From Opitutales bacterium (GTDB lineage: Bacteria > Verrucomicrobiota > Verrucomicrobiia > Opitutales > Oceanipulchritudinaceae), in contig JAFIGE010000026.1 in NCBI GenBank assembly GCA_020831585.1, positions 1 to 44,585 of the forward strand: a stretch of DNA of 44,585 nucleotides, read 5' to 3'. The position numbers were made by a program, and so were the translations under genes. Below the pieces are notes generated by a model, which saw only the letters and a list, made by a program, of their open reading frames with translations, was not told where the DNA came from and did no database searches. Shown in pieces: positions 8,603 through 17,180 of this stretch (the first letter of the stretch is position 1; each line of letters starts with the position of its first letter).

Positions 8603-9591
8603 ACGGATACGAACGCTACTTCGCCACCCTCGACGGTGGCACGCCCGACCACCCCGCCCGCACGCCCATCCTCATGCGCTGGGCGGCGGAACACATTGGC
8701 CAGGCCTACGGGGCATTTGTTTCCGATCACCGCGTGTTGGTCGAAGCCAACCTGCGCTGCGCGCGCGATCTCGGGATCGATCAGGTGAGCGCCATCTCCG
8801 ATCCCCTGCGGGAGACCGCCGGGTTTGGCGGCAAGGTCGCCATCCATCCGCAGACCGGTGCCTCCTGCGAGGAACCACCCCTTGCGGCGGCGCTCGACCT
8901 CGCCCTGTTGCAGCGACCCGATCCGGCTTCCTCCCTGCGCATGCGGGACCGCGTCGAGGCGGTGCGGCTCTTCAAGGCAAAGGTTGGCGGAGAGTATTCC
9001 ATTCTCGGATGGGTGGAAGGTCCCCTGGCCGAGGCGGCCGATTTGCGGCGCATGGACAACCTTTTCATGGACCTCTTCGACGGCGATGAGGAGGTGGCCG
9101 CCCTGCTTGATGTGTGCACCGACGTCGCCATCGATTTTGCCCGCGCCCAAGTGGAAGCGGGCGCGGACACCATCGGGGTGGGGGACGCGGCCGCCAGCCA
9201 GATCTCCGCCGATCTCTACGAAGAGTGGGTGTGGCCGCGCGAGAAGCGCCTCGTTGAGGCCATCCATGCCATGGGTGCGCGGGTGAAACTCCACATCTGC
9301 GGCAACATCACCCACCTGCTTCCCGGCATTGCCCGCCTCGGACTCGATGTGCTCGATGTGGATCATTTGGTCGATCTGGCCACGGTGCGCGCCGCCGTCG
9401 GGCCGAAAGTTGCCCTTGCCGGCAACGTCGACCCCGTAAAGGGCGTTATGCAGGCCCGGCCTGACGCCATCCGGACGGCGGTTGCCGCCTGTCGCGAGCG
9501 CGCTGCCGGGCCCTTTCTCGTCAACGCCGGCTGTGAGATCCCCGCCGGAACCCCTCTGGAAAACCTCCGCGCCTTTTGCCAACCTTTATGA
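8599..9591 (+). CDS. UroD-family corrinoid methyltransferase, MtaA/MtbA-like
   Basis: This 330-residue uroporphyrinogen-decarboxylase-fold protein keeps the zinc site of MtaA/MtbA-type methyltransferases: His232-x-Cys234 in LHICGN and Cys312 in NAGCEIP. Known relatives move a methyl group from methyl-corrinoid protein to a zinc-activated thiol, coenzyme M in methanogens. In bacteria the acceptor may differ, for example tetrahydrofolate. It is too unlike true HemE, and the setting is wrong for haem synthesis. ATGA overlaps at both ends (8599 and 9588) couple it to its neighbours. Of the UroD proteins here it has the most canonical zinc ligands, making it the best candidate for the acceptor-side methyltransferase partner of MtaC at 11952. 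Confidence 0.9.
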   Translation: MNGYERYFATLDGGTPDHPARTPILMRWAAEHIGQAYGAFVSDHRVLVEANLRCARDLGIDQVSAISDPLRETAGFGGKVAIHPQTGASCEEPPLAAALDLALLQRPDPASSLRMRDRVEAVRLFKAKVGGEYSILGWVEGPLAEAADLRRMDNLFMDLFDGDEEVAALLDVCTDVAIDFARAQVEAGADTIGVGDAAASQISADLYEEWVWPREKRLVEAIHAMGARVKLHICGNITHLLPGIARLGLDVLDVDHLVDLATVRAAVGPKVALAGNVDPVKGVMQARPDAIRTAVAACRERAAGPFLVNAGCEIPAGTPLENLRAFCQPL

Positions 9592-10652
9592 CCCCGCACG
9601 AACGCATCCAAGCCATCCTTGCACGCCGCCCGGTCGACCGCATTCCGGTCGATGTCTGGCTCACACCCGAAGTCCTCAATGCCCTCAAGGAAAGCCTCGG
9701 CGAAACCGACGAACTCGCGCTCTACGCGAAGCTCGGCCTCGACAAAATAGTCTGGATTTTCCCCGGCTACGGCACGGGCGTCTACGATCCCAACCGCAGC
9801 GAAGGCGGGCGGAGCCACTGGGGTGTGCCCACGCGCGAAGTGAAGGCGGGGGCGGCCACCTACATCGAACACGGCGAACCGCCCCTCGGCCAAATGGAGG
9901 ATCCCGCCGAACTCGACGCCTATCCCCACTGGCCCGATCCCGACCGCTTTGACTATGCGGGGGCAAAGGAACTGGCCCTGGCCGCCCGCCGACACGGCTT
10001 TGCCACCATCGGTCCCTGGATCTCGCACCTCGAAGTTTATTGCCAGATGCGCGGTCTCGAGAACGCCCTCATGGATGTCGCCGCCGAACCGGATTTCCTC
10101 GATGCCGCCGTCGCCCGCATCGACCGTATCCAAACGGCCATGCTCGACCGCATGATGGACGAACTCGGCGACCTTCTCGACATCGTCTTCATCAGCGATG
10201 ATCTCGGCACCCAGGAATCGCTTCTCATTTCTGTGGATGCGTGGAAGCGGCACTTTGAATGCCTCCTTCGGCGCTGGTGCGAGCGTATCCACGCCCGGGG
10301 CAAAAAGGTCCTCTTTCATACCGATGGGGCCGCCCGGCCCTTCATCCCGCACCTCCTCGACGCCGGCGTTGACATCCTCAATCCGATCCAGCACCGCTGC
10401 CCGACAATGGACCGCGCCGCGCTCAAACGCGATTTCGGCGACCGCTGCATTTTCCACGGAGGTGTGGAAAACCAGGAAGTGCTTCCCTTCGGCACGGTCG
10501 AAGACGTTCGCCGCGAGACCCGCGCCTGCCTCAAAACCCTTGGGGCCGACGGACAGGGATACATCCTTTCCTCCTGCCACAACATCCAGGCCGGGACCCC
10601 TGTGGAAAACGTCCTTGCGATGATCGAAACAGCCCGCGCTTGGCGGCTGTGA
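9588..10652 (+). CDS. UroD-family protein, HTDG subtype
   Basis: This 354-residue uroporphyrinogen-decarboxylase-fold protein opens with TPHERIQAILARRPVDRIP, the usual start of the family. Where MtaA has His-x-Cys, this protein has HTDG (His244), and the downstream region is SSCHNIQAGTP. It shares that feature with the protein at 28738-29829, so it belongs to a different subgroup from its neighbour at 8599. Members of this subgroup are common beside corrinoid proteins and may demethylate a substrate rather than methylate an acceptor, but the reaction is not known from sequence. The ATG at 9588 overlaps the previous stop; an in-frame TTG at 9576 is less likely. The regulator follows after 10 bp. 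Confidence 0.9.
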   Translation: MTPHERIQAILARRPVDRIPVDVWLTPEVLNALKESLGETDELALYAKLGLDKIVWIFPGYGTGVYDPNRSEGGRSHWGVPTREVKAGAATYIEHGEPPLGQMEDPAELDAYPHWPDPDRFDYAGAKELALAARRHGFATIGPWISHLEVYCQMRGLENALMDVAAEPDFLDAAVARIDRIQTAMLDRMMDELGDLLDIVFISDDLGTQESLLISVDAWKRHFECLLRRWCERIHARGKKVLFHTDGAARPFIPHLLDAGVDILNPIQHRCPTMDRAALKRDFGDRCIFHGGVENQEVLPFGTVEDVRRETRACLKTLGADGQGYILSSCHNIQAGTPVENVLAMIETARAWRL

Positions 10653-10662
10653 GGCCCTGGGG

Positions 10663-11868
10663 ATGAGTTTGGACGGGCAGAAAAGATTGGAGCTTTTGCG
10701 AGTCTGTTGGCCGTTGTTCCCCGGCTTGCCCGATACGTTGGATTTGCCCGAGGGGCTGGGGTTGCGCCTGGTTGATTCCTCCGGCGTGGTTTTTGCCGTT
10801 CTCAGAAACGGAGCGGGTTTTGGGCCGATCTCCCGCTCCGAGCAAAAGGAAATGGTCGAGGAGGCCCTGCGCTGGGGCGATCCCTGCTACCGGTGGTGCG
10901 ATGACGAGAACATCGCCATTGCGCTCCCCTTGACCTGGAACCAGACTCTTCTTGGAGGTCTGTTGGCTTTGGTTCCCTCCAGTCTCACCTCAAATGGGCA
11001 GGGCAACGGTGCATCGCCGCCGCGTGAGATCGCCCAACGGTTGATGGACTTCCTGGGCCAATGCAACTGGCTGAACCTCGCCTTGATGGCGGATCACCGC
11101 GCGGCGGCCGAGCGGGAGCGACTGCGTGCGGAAGCCATCCATGAGGCGAAGACGCGGGGCGAGGGGCCCTGGCAGGCGAGCTATTCGTATTGGGAACCGG
11201 AGCTGTTCCTCGCCATGCGCCGCCGGGAACGCTCCGAGGCCAGGCGTATCCTCAACCGCATTCTTCTCGCTCTCTACAGCCTGGGCATGGAAGATCTCGG
11301 GCGAACGAAAGGATTCGTCCTCGACCTGGTAACGATGATGGCACGAACCATGGTCGATTGTGGCGCGGACCCGGCCGACACCCTTGGGCGGGGCATGGAA
11401 CGCCTGAACCAACTTGACGCGCTGGAGGACGAGGAAACCCTCGGCCGATGGGTCGCCGACATTCTTGAACGATTGATCGATGCCGTAGAAAAGACCACCT
11501 GCCCTTCGGAGGACTTTCGCATGAGCCTCGCTTTGAAGTACCTTCGTGAGCACTGCGAGCAACCGCTTTCCCGCGATGAAGTGGCGGCCAAGGTGGGGCT
11601 TTCCCCGGCGCACTTTTCCCGGCTTTTTTCAGCTGCGGTCGGGCGTTCCTTCAGCGATGAGTTGCTGCACATTCGTCTGGAGAAAGCCATCCGACTGCTC
11701 GGTCGGAGCGATGCGCCGATTAAGGAAATCGCCGGGTTGTGCGGATTTTCCGACCAGGGATATTTCACGCGGGTGTTTCGCCGGAAACTGGGCCGGACCC
11801 CCGGTGCCTACGCCGCCCTCTCGCCCCACCGCACGAAAGTCCTACAAACCGAACGAATGTCCCAATGA
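10663..11868 (+). CDS. AraC-family regulator with PocR-like sensor domain
   Basis: This 401-residue transcription regulator has about 150 N-terminal residues resembling the PocR ligand-binding domain (RVCWPLFPGLPDTLDLPEG, Cys in DPCYRWCDDENI). In other bacteria this domain is found in sensors linked to corrinoid and one-carbon enzymes. A helical middle follows, and a double helix-turn-helix of AraC type occupies about residues 290-390 (LSRDEVAAKVGLSPAHFSRL, then IKEIAGLCGFSDQGYFTRVF). It starts 10 bp after the UroD gene and is followed by an 83-bp gap before mtaC-like 11952, the most likely place for a regulated promoter. Local activation of the methyltransferase operon is inferred from position. 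Confidence 0.88.
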   Translation: MSLDGQKRLELLRVCWPLFPGLPDTLDLPEGLGLRLVDSSGVVFAVLRNGAGFGPISRSEQKEMVEEALRWGDPCYRWCDDENIAIALPLTWNQTLLGGLLALVPSSLTSNGQGNGASPPREIAQRLMDFLGQCNWLNLALMADHRAAAERERLRAEAIHEAKTRGEGPWQASYSYWEPELFLAMRRRERSEARRILNRILLALYSLGMEDLGRTKGFVLDLVTMMARTMVDCGADPADTLGRGMERLNQLDALEDEETLGRWVADILERLIDAVEKTTCPSEDFRMSLALKYLREHCEQPLSRDEVAAKVGLSPAHFSRLFSAAVGRSFSDELLHIRLEKAIRLLGRSDAPIKEIAGLCGFSDQGYFTRVFRRKLGRTPGAYAALSPHRTKVLQTERMSQ

Positions 11869-11951
11869 CAAAAGCGGGACGGACGGGTAGAATGCATGAG
11901 ACGTGGAGAACGCCTCCCCACAAAATTTCAACCCCCAACACCTATCAGTAA

Positions 11952-12587
11952 ATGAATCAAAATCTCACACTCCTTCAATCGGCCATTGAAGCCGGCAAAC
12001 GCAAAGATGCCGTTGCTCTCACCCGCAGCCTCCTCGACGAAGGGATGGCCCCGCTTGACGTTGTCGAACAGGCCCTTGTTCCGGGAATGAGTGTCATCGG
12101 CGAGAAGTTCAAGCGCAACGAAGTCTTCGTTCCCGAAATGCTCATTGCCGCGCGGGCGATGAAGGAGTGCATGGTTCTTCTTGAGCCCCTTTTGGTTGCC
12201 GCCGGGGTCAAACCCAAGCACACCGCCGTCATCGGCACCGTCCAAGGCGACTTGCATGACATCGGTAAGAACCTTGTCGCGATGATGCTCAAGGGAGCGA
12301 ATTTCGCCGTGCATGATCTGGGAACAAATGTGCCTACGGAGAAATTCGTCGAAGCGGCCCGCGAGCATGGTGCCGAGCTTGTCTGTCTCTCGGCTCTTCT
12401 CACCACCACCATGCCCGCGATGCGCGAGGCAGTCGGGGTCATCCGCGCGGCGGCTTTGCCGAAGGTGAAGATTCTGGTGGGAGGTGCGCCGATCACCCAG
12501 GAGTTCTGCAACGAAATCGGTGCCGACGGCTATTCTCCGGATGCCGCCAGCGCGGTCGACAAAGCGAAGGAAGTGCTCTCAGCCTAA
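11952..12587 (+). CDS. mtaC: Corrinoid (cobalamin-binding) methyltransferase protein, MtaC-like
   Basis: This 211-residue two-domain corrinoid protein has an N-terminal helical cap (about 1-85, B12-binding 2 type) and a C-terminal Rossmann-like cobalamin domain. The cobalamin domain carries DxHxxG as Asp100-Leu-His102-Asp-Ile-Gly105, where His102 is the lower axial ligand of cobalt. Other B12 contacts are SALLTTTMPAM and GGAPITQEF. It would carry the methyl group between MtaB and a UroD-type transferase while cycling between Co(I) and methyl-Co(III). MtaB follows after 11 bp. The symbol rests on adjacency to MtaB; by sequence alone it could equally be called MtbC or MttC-like. Confidence 0.93.
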   Translation: MNQNLTLLQSAIEAGKRKDAVALTRSLLDEGMAPLDVVEQALVPGMSVIGEKFKRNEVFVPEMLIAARAMKECMVLLEPLLVAAGVKPKHTAVIGTVQGDLHDIGKNLVAMMLKGANFAVHDLGTNVPTEKFVEAAREHGAELVCLSALLTTTMPAMREAVGVIRAAALPKVKILVGGAPITQEFCNEIGADGYSPDAASAVDKAKEVLSA

Positions 12588-12598
12588 CACCACCGACC

Positions 12599-13978
12599 AT
12601 GCGAAAGTTCACCAAACTCGCGGTCGATGATCCGCTCCAACTTATTTTCGGGCAGGCTCCCCATCCCGTCAGGACCCGCGCGGGCCTTGAGATTGGCGGT
12701 GGTCTTGTGTATCCGGAGATCAACTTCACCCTTCCCTCGTTGACGATCGACGCCGGGGGGCTTCCCGGCATTTGCCGGAACTATGAGCAAATCATCCAGG
12801 GAACGCTGAGGCGGGCGGCGGAGCTGGAGGTTCCCGGGGTTGTGGTGGAGTTTGAGACCCTGCCCCCTATGACGGAGCACCCGGATTGGGGTATGGCCAT
12901 TGTCGACATCCTTCTTAACGGCATGGCGGAAGAGGCGGATCGCAGCGGCTTGAAGAGTGTGTTGCGTATGACTCCCAACGACAACCGTGAGTTCGAGCGG
13001 CCTCCGCTCATGCGACGGGGGCGGTATTGGGAGGCGATGCTCGAGCTTTTTGAGCGCAGTTCGGCCGCCGGGGCGGAGCTGCTCAGTATCGAGTCGGTCG
13101 GGGGTAAAGAACTGCATGACGACGCTCTCCTCAACGGCGATTTACCCGCGAGCATCTTTTCCCTTTGCATCCTTGGCGCGCGTGACATGGAGTTCCTATG
13201 GAACCACATCCACGGGATCACCTCCCGGCACGGGGCCATCTGCGCGGGCGACACTGCCTGCGGCTTTGGCAACACCGCGATGGTCCTCGCCGAGCAAAAA
13301 ATGATTCCGCGCGTCTTTGCCGCCGTCGTTCGCGCCGTTACCGCCGTGCGGTCGCTGGTGGCCTATGAGTGCGGCGCTGTCGGTCCGGGCAAGGACTGTG
13401 GCTATGAAAACCCCATCCTCAAAGCCATCACCGGGTTCCCCATGGCCATGGAAGGAAAAACAGCCGCCTGCGCGCACTTCAGCCCGATGGGCAACCTTGC
13501 CGCCGCCTGCTGCGACACATGGAGCAACGAGAGCGTACAAAACATCAAACTTCTCGCGGGCATGGCTCCCACCTGCTATATGGAGCAGCTGGCTTATGAT
13601 TGCCGCCTGATGAACCAGGCGCGTTCGGAAGGTTCGACCGCCGCCGAAACCCTCCAACGCTGGCTCGTTAATTCCGATGCTGCGCTCGATCCGCAGGCCT
13701 ACATTATTTCGCCCCACTCATCCATCGAGTTGGCGCGGGTCATCGTGGCCGAGGATTCTCCCTACAAAGCGGGGGTGGCGGTCGCGCGAAAGGCCATCGA
13801 CATCCTGGAATCGGCTCACCATGGGGGCAAACTCCGTATCGCTCCAAACGAAGTCGTGTGGTTTGACCGGCTTCGTGATGAACTCGACGACCTCCCCGGG
13901 GATGAAGGCGATTTCATTTCCCAGCGGCTCAGCCTGGCCGATTCCACGAAATTCCTCCCGGCGGAATACGGACTCTGA
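12599..13978 (+). CDS. mtaB: Methanol:corrinoid methyltransferase, MtaB-like
   Basis: This 459-residue protein shows the whole MtaB pattern. MtaB activates methanol on zinc and passes the methyl group to the corrinoid of MtaC. The predicted zinc ligands are Glu165 (SIESVGGKE), Cys221 (GDTACGFGNT) and Cys267 (GKDCGYENP), within one or two positions of Glu164, Cys220 and Cys269 of the Methanosarcina barkeri enzyme. Length also fits. The conserved ligands argue for methanol or a very similar methyl donor, although MtaB relatives acting on other O-methyl compounds cannot be excluded. It sits 11 bp after the corrinoid protein. The next gene starts 145 bp downstream; nothing convincing was found in that gap. 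Confidence 0.95.
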   Translation: MRKFTKLAVDDPLQLIFGQAPHPVRTRAGLEIGGGLVYPEINFTLPSLTIDAGGLPGICRNYEQIIQGTLRRAAELEVPGVVVEFETLPPMTEHPDWGMAIVDILLNGMAEEADRSGLKSVLRMTPNDNREFERPPLMRRGRYWEAMLELFERSSAAGAELLSIESVGGKELHDDALLNGDLPASIFSLCILGARDMEFLWNHIHGITSRHGAICAGDTACGFGNTAMVLAEQKMIPRVFAAVVRAVTAVRSLVAYECGAVGPGKDCGYENPILKAITGFPMAMEGKTAACAHFSPMGNLAAACCDTWSNESVQNIKLLAGMAPTCYMEQLAYDCRLMNQARSEGSTAAETLQRWLVNSDAALDPQAYIISPHSSIELARVIVAEDSPYKAGVAVARKAIDILESAHHGGKLRIAPNEVVWFDRLRDELDDLPGDEGDFISQRLSLADSTKFLPAEYGL

Positions 13979-14123
13979 ACCTCCCGCACAACGCTCCCCC
14001 GAACCGTCTGAAAATCCACAAGGAGCGCATTCTCCGTGCCCTTCATCATCTCCATCGCTTCAATTTCAAGTGCCGCCGCTGCCGTCGACCCGATCGACGC
14101 CAAGCGGGAACCCCATCAATCTT

Positions 14124-15533
14124 ATGAATAACCTCACGCCATCCAAAAACGGACGCGAACTCCTTCTCTGCGCCCTTCGTTGCCAGCCGGTCGAACGCAC
14201 GCCCTGGGTCCCCTTTGTCGGGGTCCACGGGGGCGCGCTCATTGGCGTTGATGCCACTGCGCATCTACAGAGTGCCGACCATATTTTCCGCGGTCTGCGG
14301 GAGGCTGCGAAACGCTACCGCCCCGACGGCCTGCCCGTCGCCTTTGATCTGCAGCTTGAAGCGGAGGTCCTTGGTTGCGCCCTTGCCTGGGCAAAGGAGA
14401 CCCCGCCCTCGGTTGCGAGCCATCCCCTGGGGGCGGACTATGCGACGCAGAAGCTGCCGACATTTTCTGTCGACCAGGGCCGCATCCCCTTCGTTCTTGA
14501 GGCGACGCGCCGGGCCAAGGCGGCATTTGGTGAAGAGATTGCGCTCTACGGTGTGATCACCGGGCCGCTCACCCTCGCCCTCCATCTGCGCGGCGATGAC
14601 TTGCTCCTCGATATGTTTGAGGAAACGGACGAGGTGCCCGAACTCCTCGCTTACTGCACGGAGATCGCCCGGCAAATGGCCGAGGCCTACCTCGAAGCCG
14701 GGGCCGATGTCATTGCCGTGGTTGATCCCATGGTCAGCCAGATCGGACCGCATCACTTTGAGGAGTTCGTCGCTCCTTGCCTCAACCGCATTTTTGATCA
14801 TGTGCGCGACTGCGGGGGCCTTTCCTCACTCTTCGTCTGCGGCAACGCCACGCGCAACCTGGAGGCGATGTGCGCCACACAATGCGACAATATCTCGATC
14901 GATGAGAATGTGAACCTCGCCGATCTTGCCCGGGTCGCGCAGGCGCACGGAAAGTCTTTCGGGGGCAATCTCAAGCTCACCGTGGTTCTCCTCCTCGGCG
15001 ATGAAGACGATACGCGGCGCGATGTGGTGCGCGCGCTTGACCAGGCGGGCACCGCGCCCGGCTTCGTTCTCGCGCCGGGCTGCGATCTTCCCTACGCCGT
15101 GAAGACGGCCAATCTGGAGACCGTTGCCGCCCTCGTCCACGATCCCTATCAAGTCGAGGTCGCACGGCGGCTCCCGGCCAAAGATTTGGATGATGACTTC
15201 GCCGATATCGCCATACCGGAGTATGGGGCGGAGAAATCCGTCATCGTCGATGTGGTCACGCTCGACTCCGCGGGGTGCGCGCCTTGCGCCTACATTTACA
15301 GTGCGGCCATGGAAGCTGCCCGCGCGTTTGAGGGCCCCGTCTCCGTGCATGAGCGCAAGATCACCGGACGCGAGGGCCTTGCCTACATGAAGAAACTGGG
15401 GGTCTCGGCCATTCCCAGCATCTGTGTGGACGGGCAGGAGCGCTTTGCCTCCATTATCCCCGACCGGCGTGAACTCATCCAGGCTCTGAGCGACGCGGCC
15501 ACCGCCAAGGGCACCGGCCGCGCCTCCCCGTGA
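14124..15533 (+). CDS. UroD-family methyltransferase fused to a thioredoxin-like domain
   Basis: This is a 469-residue protein. Residues about 1-365 are an MtaA/CmuA-like uroporphyrinogen-decarboxylase fold, with Cys239 (FVCGN) and Cys320 (APGCDLPY) at the zinc-site positions. The His of the usual His-x-Cys is replaced by Phe. Residues about 374-460 form a thioredoxin/glutaredoxin-like domain with the redox motif C385-A-P-C388 and a cis-proline-like segment VSAIPSIC. The start at 14124 was chosen because the family begins near this LTPSKNGRELLLCAL stretch; upstream in-frame sequence is low-complexity. The stop overlaps the GTG start of the CobW gene. The fused disulphide centre may supply or protect thiols at the zinc site, or be a route for reducing the corrinoid; both are inference. 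Confidence 0.9.
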   Translation: MNNLTPSKNGRELLLCALRCQPVERTPWVPFVGVHGGALIGVDATAHLQSADHIFRGLREAAKRYRPDGLPVAFDLQLEAEVLGCALAWAKETPPSVASHPLGADYATQKLPTFSVDQGRIPFVLEATRRAKAAFGEEIALYGVITGPLTLALHLRGDDLLLDMFEETDEVPELLAYCTEIARQMAEAYLEAGADVIAVVDPMVSQIGPHHFEEFVAPCLNRIFDHVRDCGGLSSLFVCGNATRNLEAMCATQCDNISIDENVNLADLARVAQAHGKSFGGNLKLTVVLLLGDEDDTRRDVVRALDQAGTAPGFVLAPGCDLPYAVKTANLETVAALVHDPYQVEVARRLPAKDLDDDFADIAIPEYGAEKSVIVDVVTLDSAGCAPCAYIYSAAMEAARAFEGPVSVHERKITGREGLAYMKKLGVSAIPSICVDGQERFASIIPDRRELIQALSDAATAKGTGRASP

Positions 15534-16453
15534 GCCCCCCGGTCTTGATGGTCCCGCTACCGGTTCTTCTTGTCACGGGTTTCCTCGGGAGTGGAAAGAC
15601 GACCCTGCTCCAGCGTCTGGCGGAGGTCCGGCCGCACGCGCGGATGGCGTTTCTCGTCAATGAGTTTGCCGCGACAGGGGTGGACGATGTCCTTCTTGAG
15701 GGCCGGGCCGCCGCAACGCACCGGGTGGTGGGCGGGAGCCTCTTTTGCGAGTGCAAAGCGGGAGAGTTTATCCGCATCGTCTGCGAGGAGGTGCTTCCCC
15801 ACCACTCGGTGAAACCCTTCGACGTTCTCGTCATCGAGACCACCGGCCTGGCCGATCCCGAGTCGATGGGCACCCTCGTTGCGGCGCATCCAGCCCTCCG
15901 GGCGCTTCGCATAGCCTCAAGGGTCACCGTGGTCGCCCCGCGACAATTTGCCACTTTGCTCGAAAGCCTTCCCGTCGTGAGAGCACAGATACAATCGGCC
16001 GATACGATCATTATCAACAAAACCGATCTCGCCGATGCGGCCTGCCTCGACTCGGTGTCCGCGCTCATCCGCGCGATCAATCCCGCCGCGGGTATTCTCT
16101 GCGCCCGCTATTGTGAGGTGCCCTTGGACTGGAGGGAAATCGCCGGTCCTTCGCCCGCTCAGCCACTCAGCACCTGCGAAGCCAATCCCTTTTCCACCGC
16201 CGAGGCCAACTTCGGACCGGAGGTCGATTTGGAGACGCTGCGGCAGCGGCTCCGGGCGCTCCCCCCGGAGATTCTCCGGGTGAAGGGAACTCTCCGCTCC
16301 GCTGGAGAGACCTGGGCGATTAACCGGACGGTGGATGATCTCGACATCCGGCAAACCACCGCCGAGGCTTTGGGTAAGCTCGTTCTCATTGCCCACGACA
16401 AAGACGAAGCTCTTCTTGAACAAGCCTGCCATGGCCTTACCGCCGCCAGCTGA
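15530..16453 (+). CDS. CobW/G3E-family GTPase (metallochaperone-like)
   Basis: This 307-residue P-loop GTPase of the G3E class has Walker A GFLGSGKTT, a switch region ending IETTGLADP, and the guanine-specificity motif NKTDLAD. A CobW C-terminal domain is likely over about 210-300. The CxCC metal motif usual in CobW proteins is not seen; the equivalent region reads GGSLFCECKAGEF. The family inserts or delivers metals, chiefly zinc or cobalt. Here it may load zinc into the methyltransferases or help corrinoid assembly, judging by its position between the UroD-thioredoxin gene (4-bp overlap) and DUF1638. The start is the GTG at 15530; an ATG at 15548 is possible. Confidence 0.9.
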   Translation: MSPPVLMVPLPVLLVTGFLGSGKTTLLQRLAEVRPHARMAFLVNEFAATGVDDVLLEGRAAATHRVVGGSLFCECKAGEFIRIVCEEVLPHHSVKPFDVLVIETTGLADPESMGTLVAAHPALRALRIASRVTVVAPRQFATLLESLPVVRAQIQSADTIIINKTDLADAACLDSVSALIRAINPAAGILCARYCEVPLDWREIAGPSPAQPLSTCEANPFSTAEANFGPEVDLETLRQRLRALPPEILRVKGTLRSAGETWAINRTVDDLDIRQTTAEALGKLVLIAHDKDEALLEQACHGLTAAS

Positions 16454-16463
16454 AGCCCCGGAG

Positions 16464-17180
16464 ATGACCGGACACGCGGTCATTGCCTGCGATGTCTTTG
16501 CCGAAGAATTGCGCCTATTGGGGGGCGAGCACCCACCGTGGAGGGTCCTCGAACTCCTCGAAATGGGTTTGCACGACCGGCCCGATGAGCTCCGTCGTGA
16601 AATTCAGAATACAATCCACCGTCTGGAGAACGACCCCTGCGTTGGGACCGTTCTCCTCCTCTATGGCCTCTGCGGCAACGGACTTGTGGGTGTGCGCCCG
16701 GGGCGGGCTCGTCTGGTTCTGCCCCGCGCGCACGATTGCATTTCCATTCTTCTCGGCGGTTGTGAGCAGCACAGCAAAGTCCTCGCCGGGGAACCCGGCA
16801 CTTACTTCTACAGCCCCGGCTGGATACGGGAAAAACGCGTTCCTGGTCCAGACCGCGAAGCCCACCTGCGCAAGCATTATGGCGAGCGTTTTGGCGATGA
16901 TCCGGAGATCATCGAAGACCTTCTCGAAGCGGACCGTGAGGCTTTCTCGCACCATAACCGGGCGGCCTATGTGGACCTCTTTCCCAACGATGAGGCGGAG
17001 GCTTATAGCCGCGCCTGCGCGCACTGCATGGGCTGGCGCTTCGAACGCCTGCGGGGCGATCCCGCCCTCCTCCGGGGGCTCTTTGCGAAGGAGTGGGATC
17101 CCGCCCGCTACCTTCTGGTCGAGCCTGGCCAAGCCATTACCCTGGCGCACGACGGCACTCTCGTGCAGGCGCGCCCATGA
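16464..17180 (+). CDS. DUF1638 family protein
   Basis: This 238-residue protein matches the uncharacterised DUF1638 family, recognisable by LYGLCGNGLVGV and LPRAHDCISILLG, with further cysteines in GGCEQH and ACAHC. The many conserved Cys and His residues suggest a metal site. Such genes are often found next to corrinoid methyltransferase and RACo genes, as here, so a role in the same methyl-transfer system is likely, but the reaction is unknown. It starts 10 bp after the CobW stop, and its own stop overlaps the RACo start (ATGA, 17177-17180). An alternative start at 16431 would overlap the CobW gene. Confidence 0.85.
   Translation: MTGHAVIACDVFAEELRLLGGEHPPWRVLELLEMGLHDRPDELRREIQNTIHRLENDPCVGTVLLLYGLCGNGLVGVRPGRARLVLPRAHDCISILLGGCEQHSKVLAGEPGTYFYSPGWIREKRVPGPDREAHLRKHYGERFGDDPEIIEDLLEADREAFSHHNRAAYVDLFPNDEAEAYSRACAHCMGWRFERLRGDPALLRGLFAKEWDPARYLLVEPGQAITLAHDGTLVQARP

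Noticed and set aside
8599-9591. True uroporphyrinogen decarboxylase (hemE)
   Set aside because: The MtaA-type zinc ligands and the corrinoid gene setting point to methyltransferases; no haem genes are nearby.
11869-11951. Cobalamin riboswitch ahead of mtaC
   Set aside because: The 83-bp gap is too short and shows no recognisable B12-box; none was seen elsewhere in the window.
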